This document shows positions 1 to 6,431 of a stretch of DNA of 7,592 nucleotides, piece by piece. The position numbers and the translations under genes are program-made. Each line of letters starts with the position of its first letter. Within the stretch, counting starts at the first letter, position 1. The notes under the pieces were generated by a model. The model was not told the DNA's origin. It saw nothing but the letters and a program-made list of their open reading frames with translations, and ran no database searches. Source of the stretch: Eubacterium sp. (GTDB lineage: Bacteria; Bacillota; Clostridia; Lachnospirales; Lachnospiraceae); the NCBI GenBank assembly GCA_024697885.1, contig JAILSA010000236.1, positions 1 to 7,592 on the forward strand, written 5' to 3'.

Positions 1-10
1 TATTCTCTCA

Positions 11-1462
11 CTAGTCTACCTCCTCTCTGGCCACCTGCTCATAGGTGTAGGCCGCCTGAATCAGTTTTTTCTCTTCCAGAGCATTTGCCATGAGCTGAAG
101 CCCCACGGGCATTCCCTCCCGGTCCCTTCCACAGGGCAGGCTAATGGCCGGAATCCCCGCCAAATTAGCCGAAATCGTGTAGACATCTCCCATATAGGAT
201 TCCAGCGGATCCTCTGATTTTTCCCCCAGCCTTGGGGCCGTAGTGGGGGCTGTGGGACCCAAAATCAAATCATAGGTCTCAAAGGCTTTGTCCAAAGCAT
301 TTTTTATGAGGCGACGCACCTTCTGGGCCTTGAGGTAGTAGGCCTGATAGTAACCGCTGCTAAGGACAAAGGATCCCATCATAATTCTTCTTTTTACTTC
401 AGTTCCAAAGGCCTCCGCCCTGGTTTTTTTGTACATCTGATGAAGGTCCTCATAGGATTTTGCCCGGTAGCCGTACTTGACTCCATCAAAGCGCTCTAGG
501 TTAGAACTGGCCTCCGCCATGGCAATGATGTAATAGGTTGGTACCCCGTAGTCCACCAATCCCAGGTCAAAGTCCTCCACCAAAGCACCCGCCTCAGCCA
601 GTCGGTTGGCCGCCTTTAGGACCGCTTTTTTTACCTGGGGATCAAGGCCCTGGGAAAAATAATCCCTGGGAATTCCTATTTTCATCCCCCTTACATCTCT
701 TACAAGGGTTCCCTGCAAATCCAGGTCTCCGGCCTCAAGGCTGGTGCTGTCCATAGGGTCCCTTCCAGCGATGATTTCTAAAAGGGCGGCACAATCCGCC
801 ACATCCTTTCCTATAGGGCCTATTTGGTCCAGAGAAGACCCATAGGCCACCAGACCCTGACGAGACACCCGCCCATAGGTTGGCTTTAATCCCACCAGTC
901 CACAGAAAGCGGCAGGTTGGCGAATAGAACCTCCCGTGTCGGACCCCAGGCTAATCCAGGCCTCTCCGGCGGCCAGGGCTGCTGCACTGCCTCCCGAAGA
1001 ACCTCCTGCCACACGACTTTGGTCCAAGGGATTTCTCACAGGTCCAAAGGCGGAGCTGTCACTTCGATTCCCCATGGCAAATTCATCCATGTTGGTTTTT
1101 CCCACCACCAGCATGCCCGCCTCTTCCATGCGATCCACCACATGGGCTGCATAGGGCGAAACAAATCCCTGAAGGATTTTGGACCCACAAGTAGTAGGAA
1201 GTTTTCTGGTACATATATTATCTTTCACAGCCACTGGCACACCTGCCAAGGGGCCCTGTAATTTTCCACTATTAATATTGGCCTGAATTTCCTCCGCCCG
1301 AGCCAAAAGTTCCTGAGGCTCTGCCAGACTTATATAGGCATTTATTTCTCTCTCTTGTCTTTGAATTCTCTCCAAAAGACCTTCCACCAGGTCTCTCACC
1401 TTGCACCGGCCTGCCTGAATCTGCCGACCCAATTCCAAGGCTGTCATATTATAAAAATCCAT
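11..1462 (-). CDS. gatA: Glu-tRNA(Gln)/Asp-tRNA(Asn) amidotransferase subunit A
   Basis: This is the amidase subunit of the cytoplasmic GatCAB complex. It releases ammonia from glutamine, which GatB uses to convert Glu-tRNA(Gln) (and in many bacteria Asp-tRNA(Asn)) into the correctly charged amide form. The 483-residue product has the normal family length. The amidase signature is intact: Lys80 in PVAVKDN, the GGSSGGS loop with the presumed cis-Ser155, and nucleophile Ser179 in GSDTGGSIRQPA, matching the Ser-cisSer-Lys triad known for GatA. The ATG start is supported by an AGGAG at 1469-1473, six bases upstream. It lies 15 bases after the gatC stop, so the two genes are surely co-transcribed. 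gatB, the usual third gene, is expected past the left edge, because only 10 bases follow the stop codon. Codons are richer in G/C at third positions than in the neighbouring surface-protein gene. The identification is very secure. Confidence 0.97.
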   Translation of the reverse strand: MDFYNMTALELGRQIQAGRCKVRDLVEGLLERIQRQEREINAYISLAEPQELLARAEEIQANINSGKLQGPLAGVPVAVKDNICTRKLPTTCGSKILQGFVSPYAAHVVDRMEEAGMLVVGKTNMDEFAMGNRSDSSAFGPVRNPLDQSRVAGGSSGGSAAALAAGEAWISLGSDTGGSIRQPAAFCGLVGLKPTYGRVSRQGLVAYGSSLDQIGPIGKDVADCAALLEIIAGRDPMDSTSLEAGDLDLQGTLVRDVRGMKIGIPRDYFSQGLDPQVKKAVLKAANRLAEAGALVEDFDLGLVDYGVPTYYIIAMAEASSNLERFDGVKYGYRAKSYEDLHQMYKKTRAEAFGTEVKRRIMMGSFVLSSGYYQAYYLKAQKVRRLIKNALDKAFETYDLILGPTAPTTAPRLGEKSEDPLESYMGDVYTISANLAGIPAISLPCGRDREGMPVGLQLMANALEEKKLIQAAYTYEQVAREEVD

Positions 1463-1477
1463 CTAAATCTCCTCTCT

Positions 1478-1765
1478 CTACTGAAAAGTTTTAGGCACCA
1501 CAAAGGCGTCCTCCGTTCTCAGAGGAGCATTTTTTAATATTTCTTCCCTGTCTCCTGATCTCACCAAATCCTGGCGAAAAACATTTTGTATTGGCTGGAT
1601 GTGGGTCAAGGGCTCCACTTCCTCCGTATCTAATTCTTCTAATTTTTGAAAATATTTTATGATCCTGTCCATATCTCTGGCCGCCTCTTGTCTTTCATCT
1701 GGGCTTAATTCCAGTTTGGCAAGAATCCCTACCCGGTCTAAAATTTCATCATTAATTTCTACCAT
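1478..1765 (-). CDS. gatC: Glu-tRNA(Gln)/Asp-tRNA(Asn) amidotransferase subunit C
   Basis: GatC is the small subunit that wraps around and stabilises the GatA-GatB interface in the tRNA-dependent amidotransferase. The 95-residue product has the normal length and the family landmarks: an N-terminal helix with LAKLELSPDE, the ELDTEEVEPLTH segment, NVFRQD, and a C-terminal ending in FVVPK. I chose the ATG at 1763-1765 because GAAAGGG at 1772-1778 sits six bases upstream. The frame stays open to a TTG at 1783, but that start would place the ribosome binding site inside the coding region. It is the first gene of the gatCA(B) cluster. The U-tract of a strong intrinsic terminator ends only 20 bases upstream of the ATG, and I see no good promoter in between, so how this operon is transcribed is unclear. 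Confidence 0.95.
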   Translation of the reverse strand: MVEINDEILDRVGILAKLELSPDERQEAARDMDRIIKYFQKLEELDTEEVEPLTHIQPIQNVFRQDLVRSGDREEILKNAPLRTEDAFVVPKTFQ

Positions 1766-1785
1766 AAATTTCCCTTTCTTCAATT

Positions 1786-1816
1786 AAAAAGCGACTCCAT
1801 CCGAAGACGGAGCCGC
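1786..1816 (-). terminator. Intrinsic terminator after the Ig-like surface protein gene, abutting gatC
   Basis: Read on the minus strand, an 11-bp stem (1806-1816 pairing with 1791-1801, including two G-U pairs) closes a UUCG tetraloop and runs directly into five Ts (1786-1790). This is a textbook rho-independent terminator, 32 bases after the stop codon of the Ig-like gene. It also lies only 20 bases from the gatC start, so any transcript of gatC that begins upstream must pass through it. Confidence 0.9.
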
Positions 1817-1848
1817 CCATTTAATCTGATAAATTGATTAGACTAAAA

Positions 1849-4467
1849 TTATTTTACAACAACCTTAATCTTCTTAGTAGCCTTCTTATAAGTAGAAGTC
1901 TTAGCAGTAGTAAGTTTCAAAGTAATCTTACCTTTCTTCTTACCTTTGATTGTCAACTTCTTACCTTTAAGAGTTACTTTAGCGATCTTCTTCTGCTTCT
2001 TGGAAAGCTTTTTAAGCTTAACTTTTGCATCAGAAGTGGTGGAGATTTTAAGTTTAACTTTCTTAGTCTTCTTAACAGTTACTTTCTTAACAGCTTTTTT
2101 GCCCTTCTTAACTGTGATCTTAGCAGCCTTCAATGTGCTGTTAGAAGAAGAATCAGTTGTAGTAGCGCTAGCTGCAGGAGTAGGAGTAGCTGTTGCTGTT
2201 GCTGTGCTTCCAGAGTTGCTTGAATCTGCAGCTGGTGTAGGAGTTGCTGTTGCACGTGGTTTAGGAGTAACCTGAACTGGTTTCGCAGTGTTATCTGTTG
2301 TCAAGTGATCTGTTGTATCTACAAGAACATAAGTTCCAAGCTGAGCCATGAAATGAACTCCGAGATATTCGCTATTCATATCAACATCTTTTGCTACATA
2401 TGTCCAGAACCACTCATTATTTGTAAGATCTTTAATCAAGCAAAGGTAGTCATCATCCTCGCGTGTAAAGGTTACCTGGTAAACATTCTCAGCAGCATAT
2501 CCAACCTCTGATTTCTCTACACTGTACATATCAGGTGTTGTTTTTGCTGTTGTGCTCTTTGGATAACCAGCTACCCAACCCTCATAGCTACCATTGTAAG
2601 AAACAGTAATATAAGAGCCCTTTTCGTCAACGGTTGCATCGGCCGCATCCACAAGATCTCCATCATACACTGCCTTATTTCCGTTCTCATCAACTGCATA
2701 TGCCTCAACACAGAAACCAAATGCGTCTGAATATGGTTCGGATTTCTCAATAATAAAGCTTACAGAGCCATTTCCTTTAAGGATACGATCCTTACTTGTC
2801 TGATGGCCACCCCACCAAGCTGTACCAGTTAATGTCTCTGTCAAGTGAACTTTTACACTTGCTGTTCCCTTTACCTCTGGATTAGAAGTAGAAGCAGCTG
2901 TTACAGTAATAACATCTCCCTCTTTTGCATTAGCAGGTACTGTAAGAACACCAGCATCTGTAATTGTTCCAGCGTCTGTTGTCCATGTTACAGTCTTATC
3001 TGTAGGCACCTCAGTTCCTGCAGTTACACTTGCTGTAAATGCAACTTCCTCGCCAGCTGTTGCTGTTACAGCTGCAGGACTAACAGTTACTGCTGTTGCG
3101 TCAACAAATTTAGTATCTACTACCTTAACATTAACTGTAATAGTATCGGAAATATCTGTTCCCTTAACTGTTGCAGTAACTTCAGCGGTATCACCCTCTT
3201 TTGCTGTTGTAGCAGCTGCTACTTTTCCATCATCTGTTACAGTAACAGCAGAACCACTTACAGACCAAACAATGTCTGTATTTGAAGAAGTCTCTGGATC
3301 AATTGCTGCTGTCAAAGCAACAGCATCATCTGCTGCATATGTTTTTTTGTCAGAATCATAAAGAAGGTTAACAGTCAATTCGCCGTCTTTATCAAGAGCA
3401 TCTGATTTAATTTTAACATCTTTAGGAGCTGTTGTTACATTAACCGCAACTGTCGCTGTTGCATCACCGCATGTAACAGTAATAGTTGTAGAACCATTTG
3501 CAACGGCTGTTACTACACCATTTTCATCAACAGTAGCAATTTTTGAATCTGCAGATTCGTATTGAATAGTATTTTCTGTAGTACCAACGATTGTAGCGTT
3601 GAGAGAACCTGTCTTAGCTTCATTATCATTCAGAACCAAGTTCAACTCGCTAATAACGTTAATTCCGCTGGAAAGCACCTGAACTTGTTCCTGAGTCAAT
3701 CCAGTATCGTAGAACTTGAAGTTATCGTACTGATACTGAGAATCATTATCATTCCAGTCCCATGCCTGATTTCCGCCAAGACAAACTGCTACACATTTAC
3801 CGATACCATCTGCGGTAAACACAGGGGCAATATCATTATTATAGTGATCCCATTCGTTAACTGCATTACCATCTACATAGAAGCCTGCACCTTCACTTGT
3901 AACAGTTACAGTCACATTATGCCATTCACTTGCTGTACCAAGATAAGCAACGGACTCTGTATTAGCCCCTGCAACATTTTCAGCAGCTGTGAAATCTGAC
4001 CAATTACCAGCGTTAACCTGAAGCAAGCCTCTACCTTGGGCAATAAACATTGGAAAAGAATTTGCTCCGCCTTCACCTACTTCGCTTGCATAGGCAGAAA
4101 AAATAGGTGCATACATTGCCGCTTTTCCATTAGCATTTACATCAAAGCTAAATGAAAATCCTTTGTTTGCAGCAATATTCTCAATATTTTCCGCAAACAG
4201 AGATGGCAATTTGTAATAATTTGTTCTCTTTCCAGCTTCTCCAGCGCCGTTATCGAAAACCTTTCCATGACTAGTATCCGCTGCAGCAACAATTGCTCCT
4301 GTACCTGCAATTGCTGAACCATCATCAGATTCAAAATCATTAGTATAAACAGGATCTGGAATTGCCACACCCTCAGCGTTTGACACTGTTTTTGTTGCAA
4401 TTGGTGTAGACACTACCAAGCTAGCAGCCAAAACAGTCGCCATAACTTTTTTGAAACTTTTTCTCAT
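1849..4467 (-). CDS. Secreted multidomain surface protein: lectin-like domain, Ig-like domains, lysine-rich C-terminus
   Basis: An 872-residue exported protein whose exact function I cannot name. In order it shows: a signal peptide (basic MRKSFKK, hydrophobic core about 8-25, likely cleavage near SNA-EG at 31); a concanavalin A/LamG-like domain about 35-256 that ends with the typical DNFKFYDTGLTQEQV strand; a bacterial Ig-like (BIg2) domain about 270-345 with SKIATVDENGVVTAVANGS; two further Ig-like domains about 348-450 and 455-542; an aromatic-rich beta module about 545-722 that I do not recognise; a Pro/Thr/Ser/Ala linker about 728-778; and a tail 779-872 with 39 lysines in 94 residues. 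There is no LPXTG motif, S-layer homology domain or membrane anchor. The modules suggest glycan binding or adhesion at the wall, and the basic tail could bind anionic wall polymers (inference). No catalytic domain is visible. The ATG has AGGAGG at 4479-4484, 11 bases upstream. It has its own promoter and terminator, so it is a single-gene unit. Codon choice and signals look like those of a well-expressed gene. Confidence 0.85.
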   Translation of the reverse strand: MRKSFKKVMATVLAASLVVSTPIATKTVSNAEGVAIPDPVYTNDFESDDGSAIAGTGAIVAAADTSHGKVFDNGAGEAGKRTNYYKLPSLFAENIENIAANKGFSFSFDVNANGKAAMYAPIFSAYASEVGEGGANSFPMFIAQGRGLLQVNAGNWSDFTAAENVAGANTESVAYLGTASEWHNVTVTVTSEGAGFYVDGNAVNEWDHYNNDIAPVFTADGIGKCVAVCLGGNQAWDWNDNDSQYQYDNFKFYDTGLTQEQVQVLSSGINVISELNLVLNDNEAKTGSLNATIVGTTENTIQYESADSKIATVDENGVVTAVANGSTTITVTCGDATATVAVNVTTAPKDVKIKSDALDKDGELTVNLLYDSDKKTYAADDAVALTAAIDPETSSNTDIVWSVSGSAVTVTDDGKVAAATTAKEGDTAEVTATVKGTDISDTITVNVKVVDTKFVDATAVTVSPAAVTATAGEEVAFTASVTAGTEVPTDKTVTWTTDAGTITDAGVLTVPANAKEGDVITVTAASTSNPEVKGTASVKVHLTETLTGTAWWGGHQTSKDRILKGNGSVSFIIEKSEPYSDAFGFCVEAYAVDENGNKAVYDGDLVDAADATVDEKGSYITVSYNGSYEGWVAGYPKSTTAKTTPDMYSVEKSEVGYAAENVYQVTFTREDDDYLCLIKDLTNNEWFWTYVAKDVDMNSEYLGVHFMAQLGTYVLVDTTDHLTTDNTAKPVQVTPKPRATATPTPAADSSNSGSTATATATPTPAASATTTDSSSNSTLKAAKITVKKGKKAVKKVTVKKTKKVKLKISTTSDAKVKLKKLSKKQKKIAKVTLKGKKLTIKGKKKGKITLKLTTAKTSTYKKATKKIKVVVK

Positions 4468-4567
4468 CGTATAAGTTTCCTCCTTTTTATTTTTTTACCC
4501 ACTTTATAAGTGAGTTCTTCCGGTATGAACCTGCTGACGAACTCCACCCACGCCAACAGATTACCTA
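4468..4567 (-). promoter_or_regulatory. Structured 5' leader of the Ig-like surface protein gene
   Basis: From the predicted start site near 4567 to the ATG there are about 100 transcribed bases. Read on the minus strand they contain GAGUUC (4544-4539) that can pair with GAACUC (4517-4512), enclosing a small GGU/ACC hairpin (4531-4529 with 4524-4522). A second seven-pair hairpin, CUCACUU (4514-4508) with AAGUGGG (4504-4498), uses the last three bases of the first stem, so the two cannot both form completely. The hairpins do not obviously cover the ribosome binding site at 4479-4484. I could not match it to a riboswitch class: the conserved cores of cyclic-di-GMP-I, THF, preQ1, fluoride and ZTP types are not recognisable. 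It may simply stabilise the mRNA. Confidence 0.45.
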
Positions 4568-4573
4568 TCTAAT

Positions 4574-4602
4574 ATAGTACAATATTCACAAATGAAAGTC
4601 AA
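4574..4602 (-). promoter_or_regulatory. Sigma-A type promoter of the Ig-like surface protein gene
   Basis: On the minus strand a TTGACT -35 box (4602-4597) and a TACTAT -10 box (4579-4574) are separated by exactly 17 bases. The -35 matches five of six consensus bases, the -10 four of six. Transcription should begin near 4567, leaving a leader of about 100 bases. No other gene lies between this promoter and the start codon. Confidence 0.75.
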
Positions 4603-4614
4603 TGTTTTTTCACT

Positions 4615-4638
4615 TCTATTGTAGATTTTATCAATAGA
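4615..4638. repeat. Inverted repeat upstream of the surface-protein promoter
   Basis: TCTATTG (4615-4621) and CAATAGA (4632-4638) form seven-base inverted arms around a 10-base A/T-rich spacer, starting 12 bases upstream of the -35 box. It could be a regulator site, but the stretch is so A/T-rich that chance pairing is plausible. Confidence 0.25.
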
Positions 4639-4645
4639 TTTTTAG

Positions 4646-4660
4646 ACTTATGTCATAAGT
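4646..4660. promoter_or_regulatory. Perfect 15-base palindrome, candidate operator
   Basis: ACTTATG-T-CATAAGT is a perfect dyad with seven-base arms and a single central base. It lies 43 bases upstream of the -35 box of the Ig-like protein gene, in the 335-base gene-free stretch. The position would suit an activator or a distal regulator site. I cannot assign it to a known regulator. Apart from this, the neighbouring inverted repeat, the promoter, the leader and the terminator at 4732-4770, I see nothing in the gap. Confidence 0.35.
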
Positions 4661-4731
4661 AGGTCACACGCTTTATTTTTTGTAAAAAAAATTGATTATA
4701 TTTATTCTGTATTGTTATATTTTACCATATG

Positions 4732-4770
4732 AAAAAGGACTCAATCAACCGCATATGGTTAATTGAGCCC
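4732..4770 (-). terminator. Intrinsic terminator of the NlpC/P60 hydrolase gene
   Basis: On the minus strand a long stem (4770-4757 pairing with 4750-4737, interrupted by two mismatches) closes a six-base loop and is followed by five Ts (4736-4732) and a C. It sits 32 bases after the hydrolase stop codon and separates that gene from the promoter of the Ig-like protein. In the opposite direction the stem is not followed by a T-run. Confidence 0.88.
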
Positions 4771-4802
4771 TTGTACTCATCTTATTTACTTTTGATATTT
4801 CT

Positions 4803-6281
4803 TTAATCCAATACTCTACGTGCACAATATGGGGTTCTGTAGTACATATTGCTGGTGGTAATACCTACACTAGGGTTACTAGCGTGAACTACACGGCCAT
4901 TGCCAATGCAAAGGGCAACATGGTTGACACGACCATTTCGTGCGTAGAAAATCAGGTCTCCAGCTCTGGCATCAGAAGGATCAATCTTCTTTCCTGTGCC
5001 AGACTGCTCTCTTGAAGTTCTTGGCAAGCTGATGCCGAACTTCTTGAAGACAGACATGGTGAATCCGGAACAGTCTGTTCCACTTGTCAAGCTTGTTCCA
5101 CCATATACATATGGGTTACCAACAAACTTCAATGCATAGGATGCGATTGCGGAGCCATCTCCGCTTCCCACTGCAGAGCCGCCGCCATCGGATGATGAGC
5201 TGCTAGAGCTTCCTGTGGAACCGCCGCCTCCGTTAGAAGAGGACTTGTTGGAGTTTCCGCTCTTTCCGCCGCCTCCTGAAGAGGAAGATTTGTTAGAACT
5301 TCCACTCTTTCCAGAGCCTCCGTTGGAAGAAGACTTGTTGGAGCTGCCAGACTTGCTGGAGCTACTTGAGCTAGAAGACTTGCTAGAGCTTGAGTTGCTT
5401 GAGCTACTTGAGCTGGAGCTACTGGAGCTGGATTGGCGAGCTGCCGCTTCTGCCGCCTGTTTCTTAGCCTCTCTCTCTGCTGCCTCAGCCGCTTCCTTAC
5501 GTCTCTGAGCCTCGCGCTCTTCTTCAATGGAAACTGCCTTTTTAAATTTAACAGAAATACTTACATATTCCTTGGATACATAACCTGTGGTATCGCCGTC
5601 TACACGAATCTTGGCCCACTCAGTCTCCTCCTTGAGAACCTCATAGCTCTCACCCTCTGGCAAGAGGTCAAGAACGATACACTCCGTGTTAGGTTCCTCG
5701 CGAACCTTCAAGGTATCGGTAGTTACTGTGGCGTACTTGGTACCAAACTGATCAATCAGCTTCTCAGCACTGTAGCCGATTGCCAAATAATCGCTCATGA
5801 TATAACCGCTGACAGAACCGGACTTAATATATACCCAATCCCCCTCAGTTCTCATGATGGTAGCTGCACTTCCTCGGTAAAGCTTACCGACAATCTCAGC
5901 ATCTGTGTTTGGCTCTTTCCTTATGTTAACGTAGTCAGCCGCAATGGAAATTCCCACGTTGGCATACTCAGATTCTGGCTTTGGTGTAGCCTGAGCAGTG
6001 GCCTGCTCCTCCACCAGGGCCTGACCTGAAACTGCTGTTCCACTTACTACTGTAGTAGTCGTTGTTGAACTTGTATCAGCGAAAGCCACAATGGCCTCCG
6101 GATTGGTCTCCTTCTCTCCTACCTGTACGGAGCAAAACTGGTCCAAAGTATAGGACATACCCGCCAGCTCTGTCTCAGAGCCCATAGTAGTTGTAGAAGA
6201 AGTTATTTCATTTCCAAATATTCCCAGGGACAAAACTAATCCCGCACCCAGCAACGTCTTTATTAAGCAACTGCGTCGCAT
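4803..6281 (-). CDS. Secreted NlpC/P60 (C40) peptidoglycan hydrolase with two SH3b domains
   Basis: An exported cell-wall hydrolase of 492 residues, expected to cut peptide stems of peptidoglycan during growth or division. The N-terminus has basic residues and a hydrophobic core (about 8-22) typical of a signal peptide. After a Thr/Ser-rich spacer come two SH3b wall-binding domains, about 107-168 (YVNIRKEPNTDAEIVGKL) and 184-243 (TLKVREEPNTECIVLDLL). A charged helix about 252-283 rich in Glu, Ala and Arg follows, then a low-complexity Ser/Gly/Asn/Lys linker about 284-378, and an NlpC/P60 domain about 379-492. Catalytic residues are all present: Cys404 in TDCSGF, His454 in VNHVALCIG and His466 in VVHASN. 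The ATG is set by GGAGG six bases upstream. The gene has its own near-consensus promoter and a terminator, so it stands alone. The exact bond cleaved cannot be told from sequence; DL-endopeptidase is the usual activity of such architectures. Confidence 0.93.
   Translation of the reverse strand: MRRSCLIKTLLGAGLVLSLGIFGNEITSSTTTMGSETELAGMSYTLDQFCSVQVGEKETNPEAIVAFADTSSTTTTTVVSGTAVSGQALVEEQATAQATPKPESEYANVGISIAADYVNIRKEPNTDAEIVGKLYRGSAATIMRTEGDWVYIKSGSVSGYIMSDYLAIGYSAEKLIDQFGTKYATVTTDTLKVREEPNTECIVLDLLPEGESYEVLKEETEWAKIRVDGDTTGYVSKEYVSISVKFKKAVSIEEEREAQRRKEAAEAAEREAKKQAAEAAARQSSSSSSSSSSSSNSSSSKSSSSSSSSKSGSSNKSSSNGGSGKSGSSNKSSSSGGGGKSGNSNKSSSNGGGGSTGSSSSSSSDGGGSAVGSGDGSAIASYALKFVGNPYVYGGTSLTSGTDCSGFTMSVFKKFGISLPRTSREQSGTGKKIDPSDARAGDLIFYARNGRVNHVALCIGNGRVVHASNPSVGITTSNMYYRTPYCARRVLD
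5220..5354 (-). repeat. Three 45-base tandem repeats in the hydrolase linker
   Basis: Residues 310-354 consist of three 15-residue copies (KSGSSNKSSSNGGSG, KSGSSNKSSSSGGGG, KSGNSNKSSSNGGGG), in register at the DNA level. The preceding polyserine run (284-309) mixes TCN and AGY serine codons in short repeated units. The stretch is a flexible spacer between the SH3b/helix part and the catalytic domain, and copy number may vary between strains. Confidence 0.85.
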
Positions 6282-6335
6282 ATAAATCCTCCATTCAAAA
6301 TCTGAATTATTACAGAATTGTTAAATATATGTTAC

Positions 6336-6364
6336 AGTATAACAACTTATATCCTTAATGTCAA
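6336..6364 (-). promoter_or_regulatory. Sigma-A promoter of the NlpC/P60 hydrolase gene
   Basis: On the minus strand a perfect TTGACA (6364-6359) and TATACT (6341-6336, five of six) are spaced by 17 bases. Transcription should start near 6329, giving a leader of about 48 bases ending in a GGAGG ribosome binding site. The -35 box lies eight bases from that of the divergent YjfB gene. Confidence 0.88.
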
Positions 6365-6372
6365 CATTTCCC

Positions 6373-6401
6373 TTGGTTTTTTTATTTCCCCATGTTATAA
6401 T
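6373..6401 (+). promoter_or_regulatory. Extended -10 promoter of the YjfB-family gene
   Basis: A perfect TATAAT (6396-6401) preceded by TGT gives an extended -10 element. A weak TTGGTT (6373-6378) is 17 bases upstream. This is a sigma-A signature; the TAAA / GCCGATAT pattern of the flagellar sigma factor is not seen here. Confidence 0.8.
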
Positions 6402-6431
6402 TTAAATAAGAATGAGACGGGAGGTGTTGTA

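Noticed and set aside
538..1261. Several plus-strand open frames (60-114 codons) over gatA
   Set aside because: They lie antisense to a fully conserved gatA, have proline- or serine-biased compositions unlike known proteins, and lack plausible ribosome binding sites.
1766..1783. Extended gatC start at a TTG, adding six residues
   Set aside because: The extension contains the AAAGGG ribosome binding site of the ATG start, and GatC proteins normally begin close to the chosen methionine.
1834..3999. Plus-strand frames rich in Leu/Ser or Cys/Ser opposite the Ig-like protein gene
   Set aside because: Their composition is the mirror of Lys-, Thr- and Ala-rich codons on the other strand; they have no family resemblance and no start signals.
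4468..4567. Cyclic-di-GMP or other known riboswitch before the surface-protein gene
   Set aside because: The conserved core motifs of the classes I can recall are not present, so I kept it only as an unassigned structured leader.
5129..5527. Overlapping frames in the Ser/Gly linker region, including a Glu/Leu-rich plus-strand frame at 5215-5508
   Set aside because: They are low-complexity translations of the linker repeats in other frames, without ribosome binding sites.
6318..6431. N-terminal extension of the YjfB-family protein
   Set aside because: It would read through the -10/-35 elements of both divergent promoters, and the internal ATG at 6432 has an ideal ribosome binding site and the family's normal length.
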